Assembly: GCA_964429655.1 (NCBI GenBank)
Contig: CAYSCZ010000007.1
Coordinates: forward strand, 22,538-86,537
DNA: 64,000 nt
Reading direction: 5' to 3'
From: CAYSCZ01 sp964429655
Lineage (GTDB): Bacteria; Bacteroidota; Bacteroidia; Cytophagales; Cyclobacteriaceae
Below, one piece after another: positions 45,021 through 55,479 of the stretch. Under the pieces are notes generated by a model that saw nothing but the letters and a program-made list of their open reading frames with translations, searched no databases and was not told the DNA's origin. The number at the start of each line of letters is the position of its first letter. Positions within the stretch are counted from its first letter, which is position 1. The position numbers and the translations under genes are program-made.

Positions 45021-46061
45021 TTGCAATTGGTTATCCTGTGAAAAGAGGTCAAGGTTGTAGGCGGGCATTGTCCTCCCCGTCATATATTTTTTGACTGATT
45101 GATTAAATAGTGATTTGATGACTTCACTGTATTTACCCTCGCCTGACAGTCTTCTTCCGCAATTAGTGTCATTTACCTTACCACCATGTAAATTAGAAAC
45201 CTGATTGTAAACTTTATCATGTCTGTCAGGAAAGTTCTTTTCAAGCCAATCAAAAAATATCTCCTTAATGGTTCCATTCAGGCGAACAACGGTGTAGCCA
45301 ACCTTGCATGCCCCACTTTCTGACGCTTTTTTGACCAATTTAGGTATTTCATGCTGATTTAGGCCAGGAATAATCGGCGCGGTCATCACACCACAGGGGA
45401 CACCTAATTGTGTAAGCTTCTGAATGGCATTAAACTTTTTATAGGCAGTTGCCGTCCTGGGCTCCATTAGTCTTCTTAGCTGTTCATCCAGTGAGGTGAT
45501 GGAAAAATAAACATGCACTAATCTATTTTTTGCTAATTGCTGAAGTATGTCCGAGTCCCTTAAAATCAATGTGTTTTTAGTGATTATGCCCACCGGATAC
45601 TTATATTTCAAAAATACTTCAAGCATTTTCCGTGTAAGCTGGAATTTTCGTTCCCCGGGCTGATAGCAATCCGTATTGCCTGAAACCGCAATTGGTATTA
45701 CTTCTTTCACTTTCTTTAAATACTGTGAAAGTAGTATTGGTGCATTTTTCTTGACCATTATTTTAGTTTCAAAATCCAAGCCGGCATTATAACCCCAATA
45801 TTCATGAGAGCGCCTGGCATAACAATAGGTACATCCATGTGAACAACCCTGATATGGATTTGCTGACAATATGATGTTTAAATCAGGACTATCAACTTTA
45901 TTCACAATTTTTTTTGCATTTTCCAAACTGTATTTCACTTTTTTGTCATGGTTTACCACATCGTCGATTCCTTCGTGATGTTCCTCAACATAATAGTGCT
46001 TATGGTATGGATTCCGGGGGGCAATTTGTGCCCCTTTCCCATTCAGGTATTCATTCATCAT
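45012..46061 (-). CDS. Radical SAM protein, PA0069 / SplB-like
   Basis: This is a 349-residue radical SAM enzyme with the cluster motif CSHGCTYC (about 73-80) in NPYQGCSHGCTYCYARRSHE. The extension DFETKIMVKKNAPILL is typical of the PA0069-family proteins, distant relatives of spore photoproduct lyase. Later segments PVGIITKNTLILRD, EPRTATAYKKFNAI and CGVMTAPIIPGLN also fit. The reaction is unknown. Two tandem ATGs form the start; either may be used. Confidence 0.88.
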   Translation of the reverse strand: MMNEYLNGKGAQIAPRNPYHKHYYVEEHHEGIDDVVNHDKKVKYSLENAKKIVNKVDSPDLNIILSANPYQGCSHGCTYCYARRSHEYWGYNAGLDFETKIMVKKNAPILLSQYLKKVKEVIPIAVSGNTDCYQPGERKFQLTRKMLEVFLKYKYPVGIITKNTLILRDSDILQQLAKNRLVHVYFSITSLDEQLRRLMEPRTATAYKKFNAIQKLTQLGVPCGVMTAPIIPGLNQHEIPKLVKKASESGACKVGYTVVRLNGTIKEIFFDWLEKNFPDRHDKVYNQVSNLHGGKVNDTNCGRRLSGEGKYSEVIKSLFNQSVKKYMTGRTMPAYNLDLFSQDNQLQLF

Positions 46062-46139
46062 ACATATATACTAATAATTATAGTAAAAAACCAAAATAAT
46101 TAGTTTTTATTTAGTTGACAAATAAACTTGATTTACAAA

Positions 46140-48212
46140 ATGAAATGTATTTTCTATTGGTCACTGCTGGGGATGGTATTTTTTGGTTGTGACTCACAAG
46201 ATCAATCAGCTGGCGAACATACCAATAAGCTGATAGACGAATCCAGTCCATATCTTTTACAACATGCCCACAACCCGGTCGATTGGTATCCCTGGGGGGA
46301 AGAGGCCATGAAAAAAGCAAAAGAAGAAGACAAGCTAATGATCATCAGTATTGGTTATGCAGCTTGTCACTGGTGCCATGTGATGGAAGAAGAATCATTC
46401 TCTGATTCCACTGTTGCAGCTGAGATGAATGCAAACTATGTGTCCATTAAGGTTGACCGAGAAGAGCGGCCAGATATAGATCAAATATATATGGATGTCG
46501 CTCATTTGACCAGTGGCAACGGGGGATGGCCACTGAATGCAATAGCCTTTCCTGATGGAAAACCAATATTTGCCGCAACTTATTTTCCTAAAGAAAACTG
46601 GCTCAAGCTATTGAATTATTTTCAGCGATTGAAACTGGAGGAGCCGGAAAAGTTAACCGAACAGGCAAAAAAACTGACCGAGGGGCTTAACCAGTTGGAT
46701 GATCAATATTTATCTTTCGAGGAATCGGAGTTTACATGGGATGAATCAGAACAAATGATTTTAAAAGTCCTGGAAATAATGGATAGGGAGAAAGGTGGGA
46801 AAAAGGGTGCCCCGAAATTCCCACTCCCTGGTTTGCTAAATTATTTATCGGAATATGCTTATATGGAATCCAATCAGGATGCGATGGAAGCTTATATCAT
46901 AACACTGGATAAGATGGCTGCCGGAGGAATTTATGACCATGTAGGTGGTGGATTTGCCAGATATTCAACAGATGAAGATTGGTTAGTACCGCATTTTGAG
47001 AAAATGCTTTACGACAATGCACAGCTTTTAAGTGTTTACAGCAAAGCGTTTAAAATAACTGGAAATGATAGCTATCAGAATGTTGTAGAAGAGACATTTA
47101 ATTTTTTAGAAGATGAATTTTCGGATCCTTCAGGTGGCTATTATTCCTCTATGAATGCAGACAGTGAAGGAGAGGAGGGGAAGTTTTATGTGTGGTCGTG
47201 GGATGAAATAAACGACATTGTCGATTCAGGGATATTTACCTACTATTATGGGATTTCCGAAGCGGGGAATTTTGAAGGCAAAAATATACTTAACCGCAGT
47301 TATACAATAGAGGAAACCTCCAGAAAATTTGGTGTATCAGTTGATGAGGTTAAAGACATCATTAAAACAGGAAAAGAAAAATTACAGCAGGTTCGCGAAA
47401 AAAGGATTAAACCTTCGTTGGATGATAAGATTCTCACCGCATGGAACGCACTCACTGCCATTGGTTTACTGGATGCCTATGAAGCTTTTAGCAAGGTCAG
47501 TTATCTCAACAGGGCCAAAGAAATCCTGCAATTTTTAGAACGGCAACAACATGAAGGACAAAGATTGTATAGAAGCTGGAAAAAAGGTCATCGTTCAATA
47601 CCGGGATTTTTGGATGATTATGCTTTCACCATTTTGGCCTATATAAAATTGTATGAAAACACATTTGATGAAAATTGGTTGCGGAAAGCTGACCAGCTAA
47701 AAAATTATGTCATGGATCATTTTTTTGATTCTGCCAGTAAAACCTTCTTTTATGCAGCAGATTACAGTGATGATCTGATCGCAAGAAGAAGACAGCTAGT
47801 CGATCATGTGATTCCTTCTTCTAATGCAGCGATGAGCAAATCATTGTTTTTGTTAGGTCATTATTTATATGATCCCGACCAGATTGAGTTATCAAAAAAT
47901 ATGGTTCGCGTAATGAAAGATGATGCACTGAATGATCCGGCGTTTTACACCTATTGGGCTCGTTTGTACAATTTGCATTTGAATGATTTTTACGAAGTGG
48001 CCGTAGTAGGTGTTGACTTTGAAAACAAGAGAGCAGAACTTACAAGTGCTTATCTCCCCAACATTTTATTAATGGGAGGAAAGGATGAGGGAAGTTTGGA
48101 ACTACTTAAAAATAAAAAAGTTGAGGGCAGTACACTTATTTATGTATGTTATAATAAATCCTGTAGACTTCCTGTAAAAGAAGTTGAAGCCGCTTTGAAA
48201 CAAATTCAGTAA
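46140..48212 (+). CDS. YyaL/SSP411-type protein (thioredoxin-like plus glycoside-hydrolase-like fold), lipoprotein
   Basis: This is a 690-residue protein of the DUF255 family. The N-terminal thioredoxin-like domain carries the hallmark ACHWCHVMEEESF (about 78-90). A large alpha/alpha-barrel domain follows, related to N-acylglucosamine epimerases (GGWPLNAIAFPDGKPIFAAT; HFEKMLYDNAQLL; LDDYAFTILAYIKLYE). I choose the ATG at 46140 rather than TTG 46128 because it gives a clean lipoprotein signal with lipobox MVFFGC. Function is undefined in bacteria. It is divergent from the radical SAM gene. Confidence 0.88.
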   Translation: MKCIFYWSLLGMVFFGCDSQDQSAGEHTNKLIDESSPYLLQHAHNPVDWYPWGEEAMKKAKEEDKLMIISIGYAACHWCHVMEEESFSDSTVAAEMNANYVSIKVDREERPDIDQIYMDVAHLTSGNGGWPLNAIAFPDGKPIFAATYFPKENWLKLLNYFQRLKLEEPEKLTEQAKKLTEGLNQLDDQYLSFEESEFTWDESEQMILKVLEIMDREKGGKKGAPKFPLPGLLNYLSEYAYMESNQDAMEAYIITLDKMAAGGIYDHVGGGFARYSTDEDWLVPHFEKMLYDNAQLLSVYSKAFKITGNDSYQNVVEETFNFLEDEFSDPSGGYYSSMNADSEGEEGKFYVWSWDEINDIVDSGIFTYYYGISEAGNFEGKNILNRSYTIEETSRKFGVSVDEVKDIIKTGKEKLQQVREKRIKPSLDDKILTAWNALTAIGLLDAYEAFSKVSYLNRAKEILQFLERQQHEGQRLYRSWKKGHRSIPGFLDDYAFTILAYIKLYENTFDENWLRKADQLKNYVMDHFFDSASKTFFYAADYSDDLIARRRQLVDHVIPSSNAAMSKSLFLLGHYLYDPDQIELSKNMVRVMKDDALNDPAFYTYWARLYNLHLNDFYEVAVVGVDFENKRAELTSAYLPNILLMGGKDEGSLELLKNKKVEGSTLIYVCYNKSCRLPVKEVEAALKQIQ

Positions 48213-48295
48213 CATGATAGATGGTATAATCCCATTTTTATGGTATTTTATCACATTAAAAGTATATTAGAACCCTACATTAATCGTTTTTAAAT

Positions 48296-50209
48296 ATGAT
48301 CGATAAAATACAAACACTTGGTGGGTATATCCACGAATATCAAAAAAGCATACAACATCCTGAAGAATTCTGGTCGCGAATAAGTGAGACATTTTATTGG
48401 AGAAAAAAGTGGGACAACGTCCTGGATTGGAATTTTGAGGAGCCAAATGTTCAATGGTTTGTCAATGGTAAGCTAAACATTACTGAAAATATTTTTGAGC
48501 GGTATTTATTTACCAAAGGCGACCATCCGGCAATAATCTGGGAACCCAATGATCCCTCCGAAGAACATAAGATCATAACCTTAAAGGAGCTTTACGAGAT
48601 GACCTGCCAATTTGCTAATGCTTTGAAAAAGCAGGGCGTTAGCAAAGGGGACCGGGTGATTATCTACATGCCAATGCTTCCGGAAACAGCAGTGGCCATG
48701 CTTGCCTGCGCAAGGATTGGCGCCATACATTCTGTGATTTTTGCCGGATTTTCTTCCACTTCGCTTGTCGACCGGATAAATGACTGTGAAGCTAAAATGA
48801 TTTTAACTTCAGATGGCAACTTTAGGGGCGATAAAGTGATTCCGGTCAAGAAAGTTGTGGATGAAGCGCTTGGAAAAACTTCTTTTATTGAGAAAGTAAT
48901 CGTTTATAATCGAACTAATGGTAAATTATCAGGGGATGATTTTACTATGCACCCTGATCGTGATATTTGGTGGTCAGATGCTATCGAAGGCGTAAGCAAG
49001 GAAAATAAAGCTGAGGAAATGGACGCTGAGGATATGTTGTTTATCCTTTACACCTCAGGCTCAACCGGTAAGCCTAAGGGCGTAGTTCACACCTGCGGTG
49101 GCTATATGGTATACACCCAATATAGCTTTCAAAATGTGTTTCAATATAGCCAGGGTGATATTTACTGGTGTACAGCTGATGTTGGTTGGATCACCGGGCA
49201 TTCCTACATCGTTTATGGGCCTTTACTTGCCGGAGCAACAACTTTAATATTTGAAGGTGTACCAACCTATCCTGACGCAGGGCGGTTTTGGGAAATTGTT
49301 GATAAATACAAAGTCAATCAGTTTTATACAGCTCCAACCGCGATCAGGGCCTTACAAGCTTTTGGATTGGAACCCCTGGAGCCTTACGACCTGAGTTCCC
49401 TGAAAGTTATCGGCTCCGTAGGAGAACCCATTAATGAGGAAGCATGGCACTGGTACCACGATCATGTTGGTAAGAATAAATGCCCCATTGTTGATACCTG
49501 GTGGCAGACAGAGACCGGGGGAATCCTGATATCACCAATTGCAGGCGTAGTGCCTAATAAACCGGCTTTTGCCACCTTACCTTTGCCGGGAATCCAGCCG
49601 GTAATTGTAGATAATCATGGCAATGAGTTAAAAGGTAATGGAGTAGAGGGAAATCTATGTATTAAGTTTCCATGGCCAAGTATGCTAAGGACAACTTATG
49701 GGGATCATGAACGCTGCAGGACTACTTATTTTACCTCGTTTAAAAATCTTTATTTTACTGGTGATGGCGTAAAAAGGGATCATGATGGTTATTACCGGAT
49801 TTTGGGTAGGGTTGATGATGTGATCAATGTTTCCGGGCATAGAATGGGTACGGCAGAAGTGGAAAACGCCATCAATGAACATCCATTAGTGGTGGAATCA
49901 GCGGTGGTTGGATTTCCACATGACATTAAAGGACAGGGGATTTATGCTTATGTAATAGCTGATATGTCACATCGATCCGAAGTTAATCTTTCCTCAGAAA
50001 TCATTGAAACCGTTAAAAAAATAATCGGGCCGATAGCCAAACCAGATGCGATTCAGTTTGTCCCCGGCTTACCAAAAACACGCTCTGGTAAGATCATGAG
50101 AAGGATTCTAAGAAAAATTGCCTCCGGAGAAGTCTCCAACTTTGGAGATACTTCAACCTTACTAAACCCGGAGATTGTTGAACAATTAATAAATAAATCA
50201 AAAGACTAA
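48296..50209 (+). CDS. acs: Acetyl-CoA synthetase
   Basis: Acs converts acetate, ATP and CoA to acetyl-CoA. The 637-residue length is typical. The N-terminal acetyl-CoA synthetase extension is followed by the phosphate loop YTSGSTGKPKGV (about 253-264), DVGWITGHSYIVYGPLL, WWQTETGGILIS and the hinge GRVDDVINVSGHRMGTAEVE. The regulatory/catalytic Lys lies in RSGKIMRRILRKI near the C-terminus. An 83-bp spacer precedes it. The following secreted protein gene is 22 bp downstream. Confidence 0.96.
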   Translation: MIDKIQTLGGYIHEYQKSIQHPEEFWSRISETFYWRKKWDNVLDWNFEEPNVQWFVNGKLNITENIFERYLFTKGDHPAIIWEPNDPSEEHKIITLKELYEMTCQFANALKKQGVSKGDRVIIYMPMLPETAVAMLACARIGAIHSVIFAGFSSTSLVDRINDCEAKMILTSDGNFRGDKVIPVKKVVDEALGKTSFIEKVIVYNRTNGKLSGDDFTMHPDRDIWWSDAIEGVSKENKAEEMDAEDMLFILYTSGSTGKPKGVVHTCGGYMVYTQYSFQNVFQYSQGDIYWCTADVGWITGHSYIVYGPLLAGATTLIFEGVPTYPDAGRFWEIVDKYKVNQFYTAPTAIRALQAFGLEPLEPYDLSSLKVIGSVGEPINEEAWHWYHDHVGKNKCPIVDTWWQTETGGILISPIAGVVPNKPAFATLPLPGIQPVIVDNHGNELKGNGVEGNLCIKFPWPSMLRTTYGDHERCRTTYFTSFKNLYFTGDGVKRDHDGYYRILGRVDDVINVSGHRMGTAEVENAINEHPLVVESAVVGFPHDIKGQGIYAYVIADMSHRSEVNLSSEIIETVKKIIGPIAKPDAIQFVPGLPKTRSGKIMRRILRKIASGEVSNFGDTSTLLNPEIVEQLINKSKD

Positions 50210-50231
50210 AACATTTAGGTTTTATAGCTCT

Positions 50232-51050
50232 ATGAACAAGGCATACGTACCGATGTTAATATTTACCTGCATCAGCTTGTTTGCCACGGCGCAAACTGAC
50301 AGGATAATTACCACTAAGTATGACACCCTGTACGGAAGAGTAAGAATATCCCTGCCTGATGGACCTATTGATGAGGTGTCTATCAAGTACAAAAAAGGCA
50401 AAAAAAATAAAAGAAAATTGTATAAAGCGAATGAAGTGTTAAGCATCATCCATGAAGGGGAGACCTTCAAAACAGTGCGACATCCAAGTGGCTATTATTT
50501 TATGAAACCTGTAATCGAAGGGTATTTATCATACTTTAAATATCGCCCGAGGGACCAGTCTTATTATTCCCAAGATTATCTATACAAAAAGAATGGAGAA
50601 GGTTTAGATATTACTTTGATACTATTCAATAATCAGATAAGTAAGTTTTTGTCTGATTGTAAAGCCATAAAGGAAAATGCCGATAATAAGGAATACGATT
50701 TTAAGGAATTACAGAAAATTGTGATTGATTACAATGATTGCAAAGGTAGTGGTATGGAAATAAAAGACGAGCTACTTTCCAGCAGGACACAAAACCATGA
50801 TGAAGAATCGGCCGCAATGATTCAGGTTAGGCGATCGGTGCATGATATATTATCGGATATCAACAGGGAAGCCGGTAAGTTGGAAATAGACAAGCTAGAT
50901 GACCTGCAGGTATTGATAAAAGACCTTCGAAGAAAGATTGCCAATGGGGAAGAAATTCCATCTTACATGGTTGAAGCTTTCAGTGAATATGCTGATTTGT
51001 CCCCAAAGATGGAAACCCTGGTAAGTGACTTGAAAGCCCGGTACAATTAG
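50232..51050 (+). CDS. Secreted hypothetical protein
   Basis: This 272-residue protein has a signal peptide (1-20, ending FATAQ). A compact beta-rich domain (about 22-120, with KYDTLYGRVRISLPDGPIDE and YKANEVLSIIHEGETFKTVR) is followed by a helical C-terminal region. I recognise no domain. The N-terminal pattern resembles small Bacteroidota proteins that begin with ITTKYDTLYGRV, whose function is unknown. It may be co-transcribed with acs. Confidence 0.72.
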   Translation: MNKAYVPMLIFTCISLFATAQTDRIITTKYDTLYGRVRISLPDGPIDEVSIKYKKGKKNKRKLYKANEVLSIIHEGETFKTVRHPSGYYFMKPVIEGYLSYFKYRPRDQSYYSQDYLYKKNGEGLDITLILFNNQISKFLSDCKAIKENADNKEYDFKELQKIVIDYNDCKGSGMEIKDELLSSRTQNHDEESAAMIQVRRSVHDILSDINREAGKLEIDKLDDLQVLIKDLRRKIANGEEIPSYMVEAFSEYADLSPKMETLVSDLKARYN

Positions 51051-51163
51051 CTGAGGCAAAATAAATAATGTCGTCTATTGGGTTAAATTACTTGTCTTTA
51101 TCCTGACATTAATGCAATTTTTTGGCATAATTATTTAAATTTAAAAATCTAAAATTAGCAACC

Positions 51164-52504
51164 ATGAGATCAAATACCTGGATATTAATCATCTTTTCTA
51201 TCTTAATATTTTCATGCTCTGATGAAGATGAAAATCCGGTTAACCCCTTAAATCAATTGGATCAAAGATTAAATGATCTTTTATTGGAGTCAGATCCAAT
51301 AAATGGTAAAGAAGGCTTTATACTACCCGGAGATAACGAATGGAATAAAATCCCGCAAGATCCTAATAATCCCATAACCGAAGAAAAAGTTGTTCTGGGC
51401 AGCATGTTGTTTCATGAAACCGGGCTAGCTGTAGATGCTAAATATTCAGCCGGTGTTGGGACTTACTCATGTGCCAGTTGTCATAATCCTGCTTCCGCTT
51501 TTCAACCGGGGAGAAGACAGGGTATTGCAGATGGTGGCGTTGGTTTTGGAATTAGCGGGGAATCAAGGGAACGCAGTAGCGTTTATCCCGGAGATAGCCT
51601 TGATGTTCAACCGATTAAAGTACCGTCAACATTAAATGTTGCTTACCAGGAGAATCTTTTATGGAATGGTCAGTTCGGTGCGGGGGGATTAAACGAAGGC
51701 ACAGAAGCCAACTGGGTTGACATTATAGCAGTGAACTACCTGGGTTATCAGGGCATGGAGTCGCAAGCTATTGCGGGTCTCGAATTCCACAGGATGGATA
51801 TTAAAGAAGAGTTTATGAATGATATGGGTTATATGCAATATTTTAGGGACGCCTTCCCCGGGGTTTCAGATGCACAACTAACCACCAGGGAATATGCTGG
51901 ATTAGCCATTGCAGCCTATGTCCGAACTTTAATTTCCAATCAGGCCCCTTTCCAGGAATGGCTAAGCGGTAATTTACAAGCCTTAACAAATCAACAAAAA
52001 AGAGGAGCTATTTTATTTTTTGATAAAGCAGCCTGTGATAATTGCCACGCCGGACCGGCCTTAAAAACCATGCAATTTTCTGCAGTAGGCATGGGTGATT
52101 TGCAAGGACCGGAAATATTTCAGGAAGATCATGAAGAAGCTCCTTTGGGAAGGGGAAGCTTTACCAAAAATCCTGATGATTATTATAAGTTTAAAGTGCC
52201 TCAGTTATACAATTTAAAGGATGTGGGTTTCCTTGGACATGGTGGTACTTTTAATAGTTTAAGGGAAGTTGTGGAATATTTTAATGATGCACAAAAACAA
52301 AACCCAATTGTTCCGGATAACCAATTATCAGAATTCTTTGAGCCATTAAACCTAACAGAGCTGGAGATTGATGATCTAACCGCTTTTCTTGAAGAAGGAT
52401 TGCATGATCCTTATCTCGAACGCTATTTACCTGAAGCTGTGTTAAGCGGCAACTGCTTTCCTAATAATGATGATCAATCTAAGATTGATTTAGGATGCGA
52501 TTAG
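51164..52504 (+). CDS. Di-haem cytochrome c peroxidase, MauG/CcpA family, lipoprotein
   Basis: This 446-residue precursor has a lipobox (ILIFSCSDED, Cys about 18). Two haem c sites follow: CASCH in GTYSCASCHNPASAF (about 101-105) and CDNCH in KAACDNCHAGPALK (about 288-292). The RQGIADGGVGFGISG and KVPQLYNLKDVGFLGHGG segments agree with bacterial cytochrome c peroxidases and MauG-like enzymes. The physiological substrate, peroxide or a protein target, cannot be read from the sequence. Its 3' end overlaps the convergent TPR protein gene by 26 bases. Confidence 0.9.
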   Translation: MRSNTWILIIFSILIFSCSDEDENPVNPLNQLDQRLNDLLLESDPINGKEGFILPGDNEWNKIPQDPNNPITEEKVVLGSMLFHETGLAVDAKYSAGVGTYSCASCHNPASAFQPGRRQGIADGGVGFGISGESRERSSVYPGDSLDVQPIKVPSTLNVAYQENLLWNGQFGAGGLNEGTEANWVDIIAVNYLGYQGMESQAIAGLEFHRMDIKEEFMNDMGYMQYFRDAFPGVSDAQLTTREYAGLAIAAYVRTLISNQAPFQEWLSGNLQALTNQQKRGAILFFDKAACDNCHAGPALKTMQFSAVGMGDLQGPEIFQEDHEEAPLGRGSFTKNPDDYYKFKVPQLYNLKDVGFLGHGGTFNSLREVVEYFNDAQKQNPIVPDNQLSEFFEPLNLTELEIDDLTAFLEEGLHDPYLERYLPEAVLSGNCFPNNDDQSKIDLGCD

Positions 52505-54464
52505 ATTCCAGCGTGATACCAAAAGCTTTATAAAGGAGTTGTTTGAACCGGCTGTCGTTCTCCTTGAATGCCAATTTGCCTTCAAATTTCTTTTGAGCAT
52601 TTGTCTCAACCGCATAGCTTATCTCATCGGTACCACCTTCAACAAATTGAATATATAATGTAGGCCAGTCATTGTTTACCGAATTACTCCAGTTGACGGA
52701 TGAATTCTTGATTTTATCTATTATTTTTTCCTGCCCATCAGAGAGGCTTTTATTTTCAATTACTAAATTAAAATTCATTTCAAGGGATGAAAATGGAACA
52801 AGTTGAGGATAGGTTTCATAGAATTTTAATTTGAAATTGTTGGATTCTTCACTCATATCAAGTTGATCAAAGGCTACTGACAGGCCTTCATAAACCCTTC
52901 CTAACAACAATTTCTCATACTCGGGCTCAAGTGTTGGATCTTCTAATATGTTCTGGAAGCTAGAAACTGCCAGGTCATAATTTCCATCTTCCAGGTGAAA
53001 TTTAGCAATGTAGTAATCATAATATTTAATAATTCCAGGCCTACGGTCTTTGGCTCTTTTCTCAGTAAAAAGATCGATAAAATAATCAGCATTGAAGTTT
53101 TTGATAACTTCCCATATCTCATCAAAAAACAAAGTATTCTCCGATGAAAAAATTTTGTATAAAACCAGGAATCTTTCAGGATTAGCTGATAGATCACTGG
53201 TGAGTATCAGGTGGGCATTTTCTTTTTTAAAATAATGATAAACAAGATCTTTGAGATCGCTTAGATCGAACCAATAACCCGCATTCAGAAATTTTATTTC
53301 ATTGATCTTTTGCTTGTGATATAAATATTCGAATAGCAGGATGTTTCTATCGTACTGAAGTTTCCCCCATGTGGAGTTGATGTGCACTTCCTTGAACTCA
53401 GAAGCTTTACCGGCATACTCCCTGGTAGCTTCAAGATCACCAGAATAATAATTGGCCCTGGCCATGGCTATGTTGTTCCATCCGAACCCCGGCGTTGGCC
53501 CAAGCAAATCAATGGAGTTAGCAACTATGTTTATTGCTTCTTCCAATTTATTGGCAAAAATTTTGATCACCGACTGCATATAATCGAACTCCTTAGTGCT
53601 CTTGTACCGGTAGCCATCTTCATTTCTGGCTATATCATAGTACCGCTCTGCCTTTTCATAGTTGGCCTGTATGAATTGCAGGTTGCCATAATTGTTTTTT
53701 GAGAGCCTGTTAAGCCGCTCTAATTGAGAGGCACAGTATTCTGCTGAATCAACTTTCAAAAGGTAGGAGTAAATAATGTCTTTAAAATGATAGTAACTGC
53801 CTTCGGGCCCGTCCGCATAATTTGAAAACCATTGACTGACATATCTTTTATTTTTTCTGTTGGTGATTAAGATTGAGTCCGCATACTTAGAAGCCGTCAG
53901 CACATTATCCATTATTGTAGGCTTTAGGAATGGATATTTATCCTGACTATAGGTGCGGTTGCGATGGTATATCCAGGATAATGTTGCATAGGGTTGTACA
54001 CCGAAGTTGAAAACAAAATCTTTTTTTATAAGCTTCCGGACTGTTTCAATAGCTTTTTCTGGTTGTGCAGTATATTGGTAGCATTTCTCCAATAAATCAA
54101 TAAGCACCGCATACTTACGTTGGTATTGGTAAGTATTGATGTAGACCGATATGTTAGTAGACCTTCTTAACTGTCTGTAGAAATCTTTTTCCAGGTAATA
54201 AATAGCTTTTTTAAGGGGCTTAATAGCTTGTTGGTATCCCAATTTATCACTTGCCCTGAAATACCGGTAAAGTCCTTCGAAATAATGGCCTGTGTAATAG
54301 GTGCTGTCAATCTGAAGGAATTTTTGAGATAACTCATAAGCTTCCCGGTCTTTAAAAGACCCTCGAAAGTCCCTTTCCAGGCGGTCTATTTCAATTCGTT
54401 GACCCCAGGAATAAATGGCGTATAAAAAAAATAAAAGAATTAAGGCTATCTTATGCTTTATCAC
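52479..54464 (-). CDS. Secreted TPR-like protein in a MoxR/DUF58 operon
   Basis: This 661-residue exported protein has a signal peptide (1-21, ending YSWGQ) and alpha-helical repeats of TPR type. Examples are TYYTGHYFEGLYRYFRASDK, QPEKAIETVRKLIKKDFVFN and GNYDLAVSSFQNILEDPTLE. The last 110 residues (FEGKLAFKEN and neighbours) appear beta-rich. It is the last gene of a four-gene minus-strand unit and overlaps the MoxR gene by 14 bases. TPR proteins are typical partners of MoxR/von Willebrand factor or DUF58 systems, presumably as periplasmic scaffold. Confidence 0.75.
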   Translation of the reverse strand: MIKHKIALILLFFLYAIYSWGQRIEIDRLERDFRGSFKDREAYELSQKFLQIDSTYYTGHYFEGLYRYFRASDKLGYQQAIKPLKKAIYYLEKDFYRQLRRSTNISVYINTYQYQRKYAVLIDLLEKCYQYTAQPEKAIETVRKLIKKDFVFNFGVQPYATLSWIYHRNRTYSQDKYPFLKPTIMDNVLTASKYADSILITNRKNKRYVSQWFSNYADGPEGSYYHFKDIIYSYLLKVDSAEYCASQLERLNRLSKNNYGNLQFIQANYEKAERYYDIARNEDGYRYKSTKEFDYMQSVIKIFANKLEEAINIVANSIDLLGPTPGFGWNNIAMARANYYSGDLEATREYAGKASEFKEVHINSTWGKLQYDRNILLFEYLYHKQKINEIKFLNAGYWFDLSDLKDLVYHYFKKENAHLILTSDLSANPERFLVLYKIFSSENTLFFDEIWEVIKNFNADYFIDLFTEKRAKDRRPGIIKYYDYYIAKFHLEDGNYDLAVSSFQNILEDPTLEPEYEKLLLGRVYEGLSVAFDQLDMSEESNNFKLKFYETYPQLVPFSSLEMNFNLVIENKSLSDGQEKIIDKIKNSSVNWSNSVNNDWPTLYIQFVEGGTDEISYAVETNAQKKFEGKLAFKENDSRFKQLLYKAFGITLESNRILNQS

Positions 54465-55479
54465 TGCTCACGAGATTAAGCTTTACTAATTGTTTGATTT
54501 CTGATTTAACAATGGAATCAAGGGCATCTTTCTCGGCGGATTTATTTCTATAGATCAACCTATGATTGAGTACCGGTTTTGCAAGATTTGAAATATCATC
54601 TTCTACCACATAGCTTCTTTTGCTCATCAGCGCATAAGCTTTCAGGCATTTGAGTAATATAATACCACTTCTTACTGATGCGCCCAGGGATATACCCTGA
54701 TGGTCCCGTGTACCTCTGATTATTTTATTGACACTCTTAATGATTTCTTCGTGAATATGAACACCTTCAGCTGCATTTTGTAGCTCCAAGACATCTGGTA
54801 AATCGATAACCGGTTTTATGTTTTCAGTGAAATTTAAAATATCGAGGTGTTGTTTGTAAATGTTAAGCTCCACTTCCTCATCCACATAACCAAAGTTTAT
54901 CTTCATATAAAAACGATCCAACTGAGCTGTTGGCAGGGGATAAGTACCTTCCATTTCAATTGGGTTTTGGGTAGCGATGACGAAAAATGGTTTTTCTAGC
55001 GTGTAGGTTTCATCACCCGCTGATATCTGATTTTCCGCCATACACTCTAGCAGTGCTGACTGCACTTTTGGAGAAGCCCGATTTATCTCATCTGCCAGCA
55101 GTACATTAGTAAATAACGGGCCGTGCTTGAAGATGAAATCCTTTTTTTGCTCATCAAATATGTGCGTACCAATGAGATCCATCGGAAGGAGGTCAGGCGT
55201 GAATTGTATACGCTTGAAACTGGCATGGCCTTCTTTTATGCTCTTCTGAGTGGCAATGGAGTTGGCAAGCGTCTTAGCCATTACAGTTTTACCTGAACCC
55301 GGGTTATCTTCAAGTAATATATGGCCTCTGGCGATAAGACAAGTAGTTACCTGCTTGAGCTGCTCATGATGACCTTTAATTACCCTTTCAATATTTTTTA
55401 ATAGCGCATCGATTTTTGCGCCACTATCAAAGGCTTTTATTTCTTCTATCGGAGTGTCAGTATTTTCCGGTGTTTCCAT
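54451..55479 (-). CDS. MoxR-family AAA+ ATPase
   Basis: This is a 342-residue AAA+ chaperone-like ATPase. Walker A is LLEDNPGSGKTVMAKTL (about 55-71). The Walker B-like segment VLLADEINRASPKVQSALLE is at about 125-144, and sensor 1 is FFVIATQNPIEMEGTYPLPT (about 163-182). MoxR proteins work with DUF58 or von Willebrand A proteins to insert metals or assemble envelope complexes. The gene order DUF58, transglutaminase, MoxR, TPR forms a tightly overlapping operon (one-base overlap with the transglutaminase gene). Confidence 0.93.
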   Translation of the reverse strand: METPENTDTPIEEIKAFDSGAKIDALLKNIERVIKGHHEQLKQVTTCLIARGHILLEDNPGSGKTVMAKTLANSIATQKSIKEGHASFKRIQFTPDLLPMDLIGTHIFDEQKKDFIFKHGPLFTNVLLADEINRASPKVQSALLECMAENQISAGDETYTLEKPFFVIATQNPIEMEGTYPLPTAQLDRFYMKINFGYVDEEVELNIYKQHLDILNFTENIKPVIDLPDVLELQNAAEGVHIHEEIIKSVNKIIRGTRDHQGISLGASVRSGIILLKCLKAYALMSKRSYVVEDDISNLAKPVLNHRLIYRNKSAEKDALDSIVKSEIKQLVKLNLVSSDKA

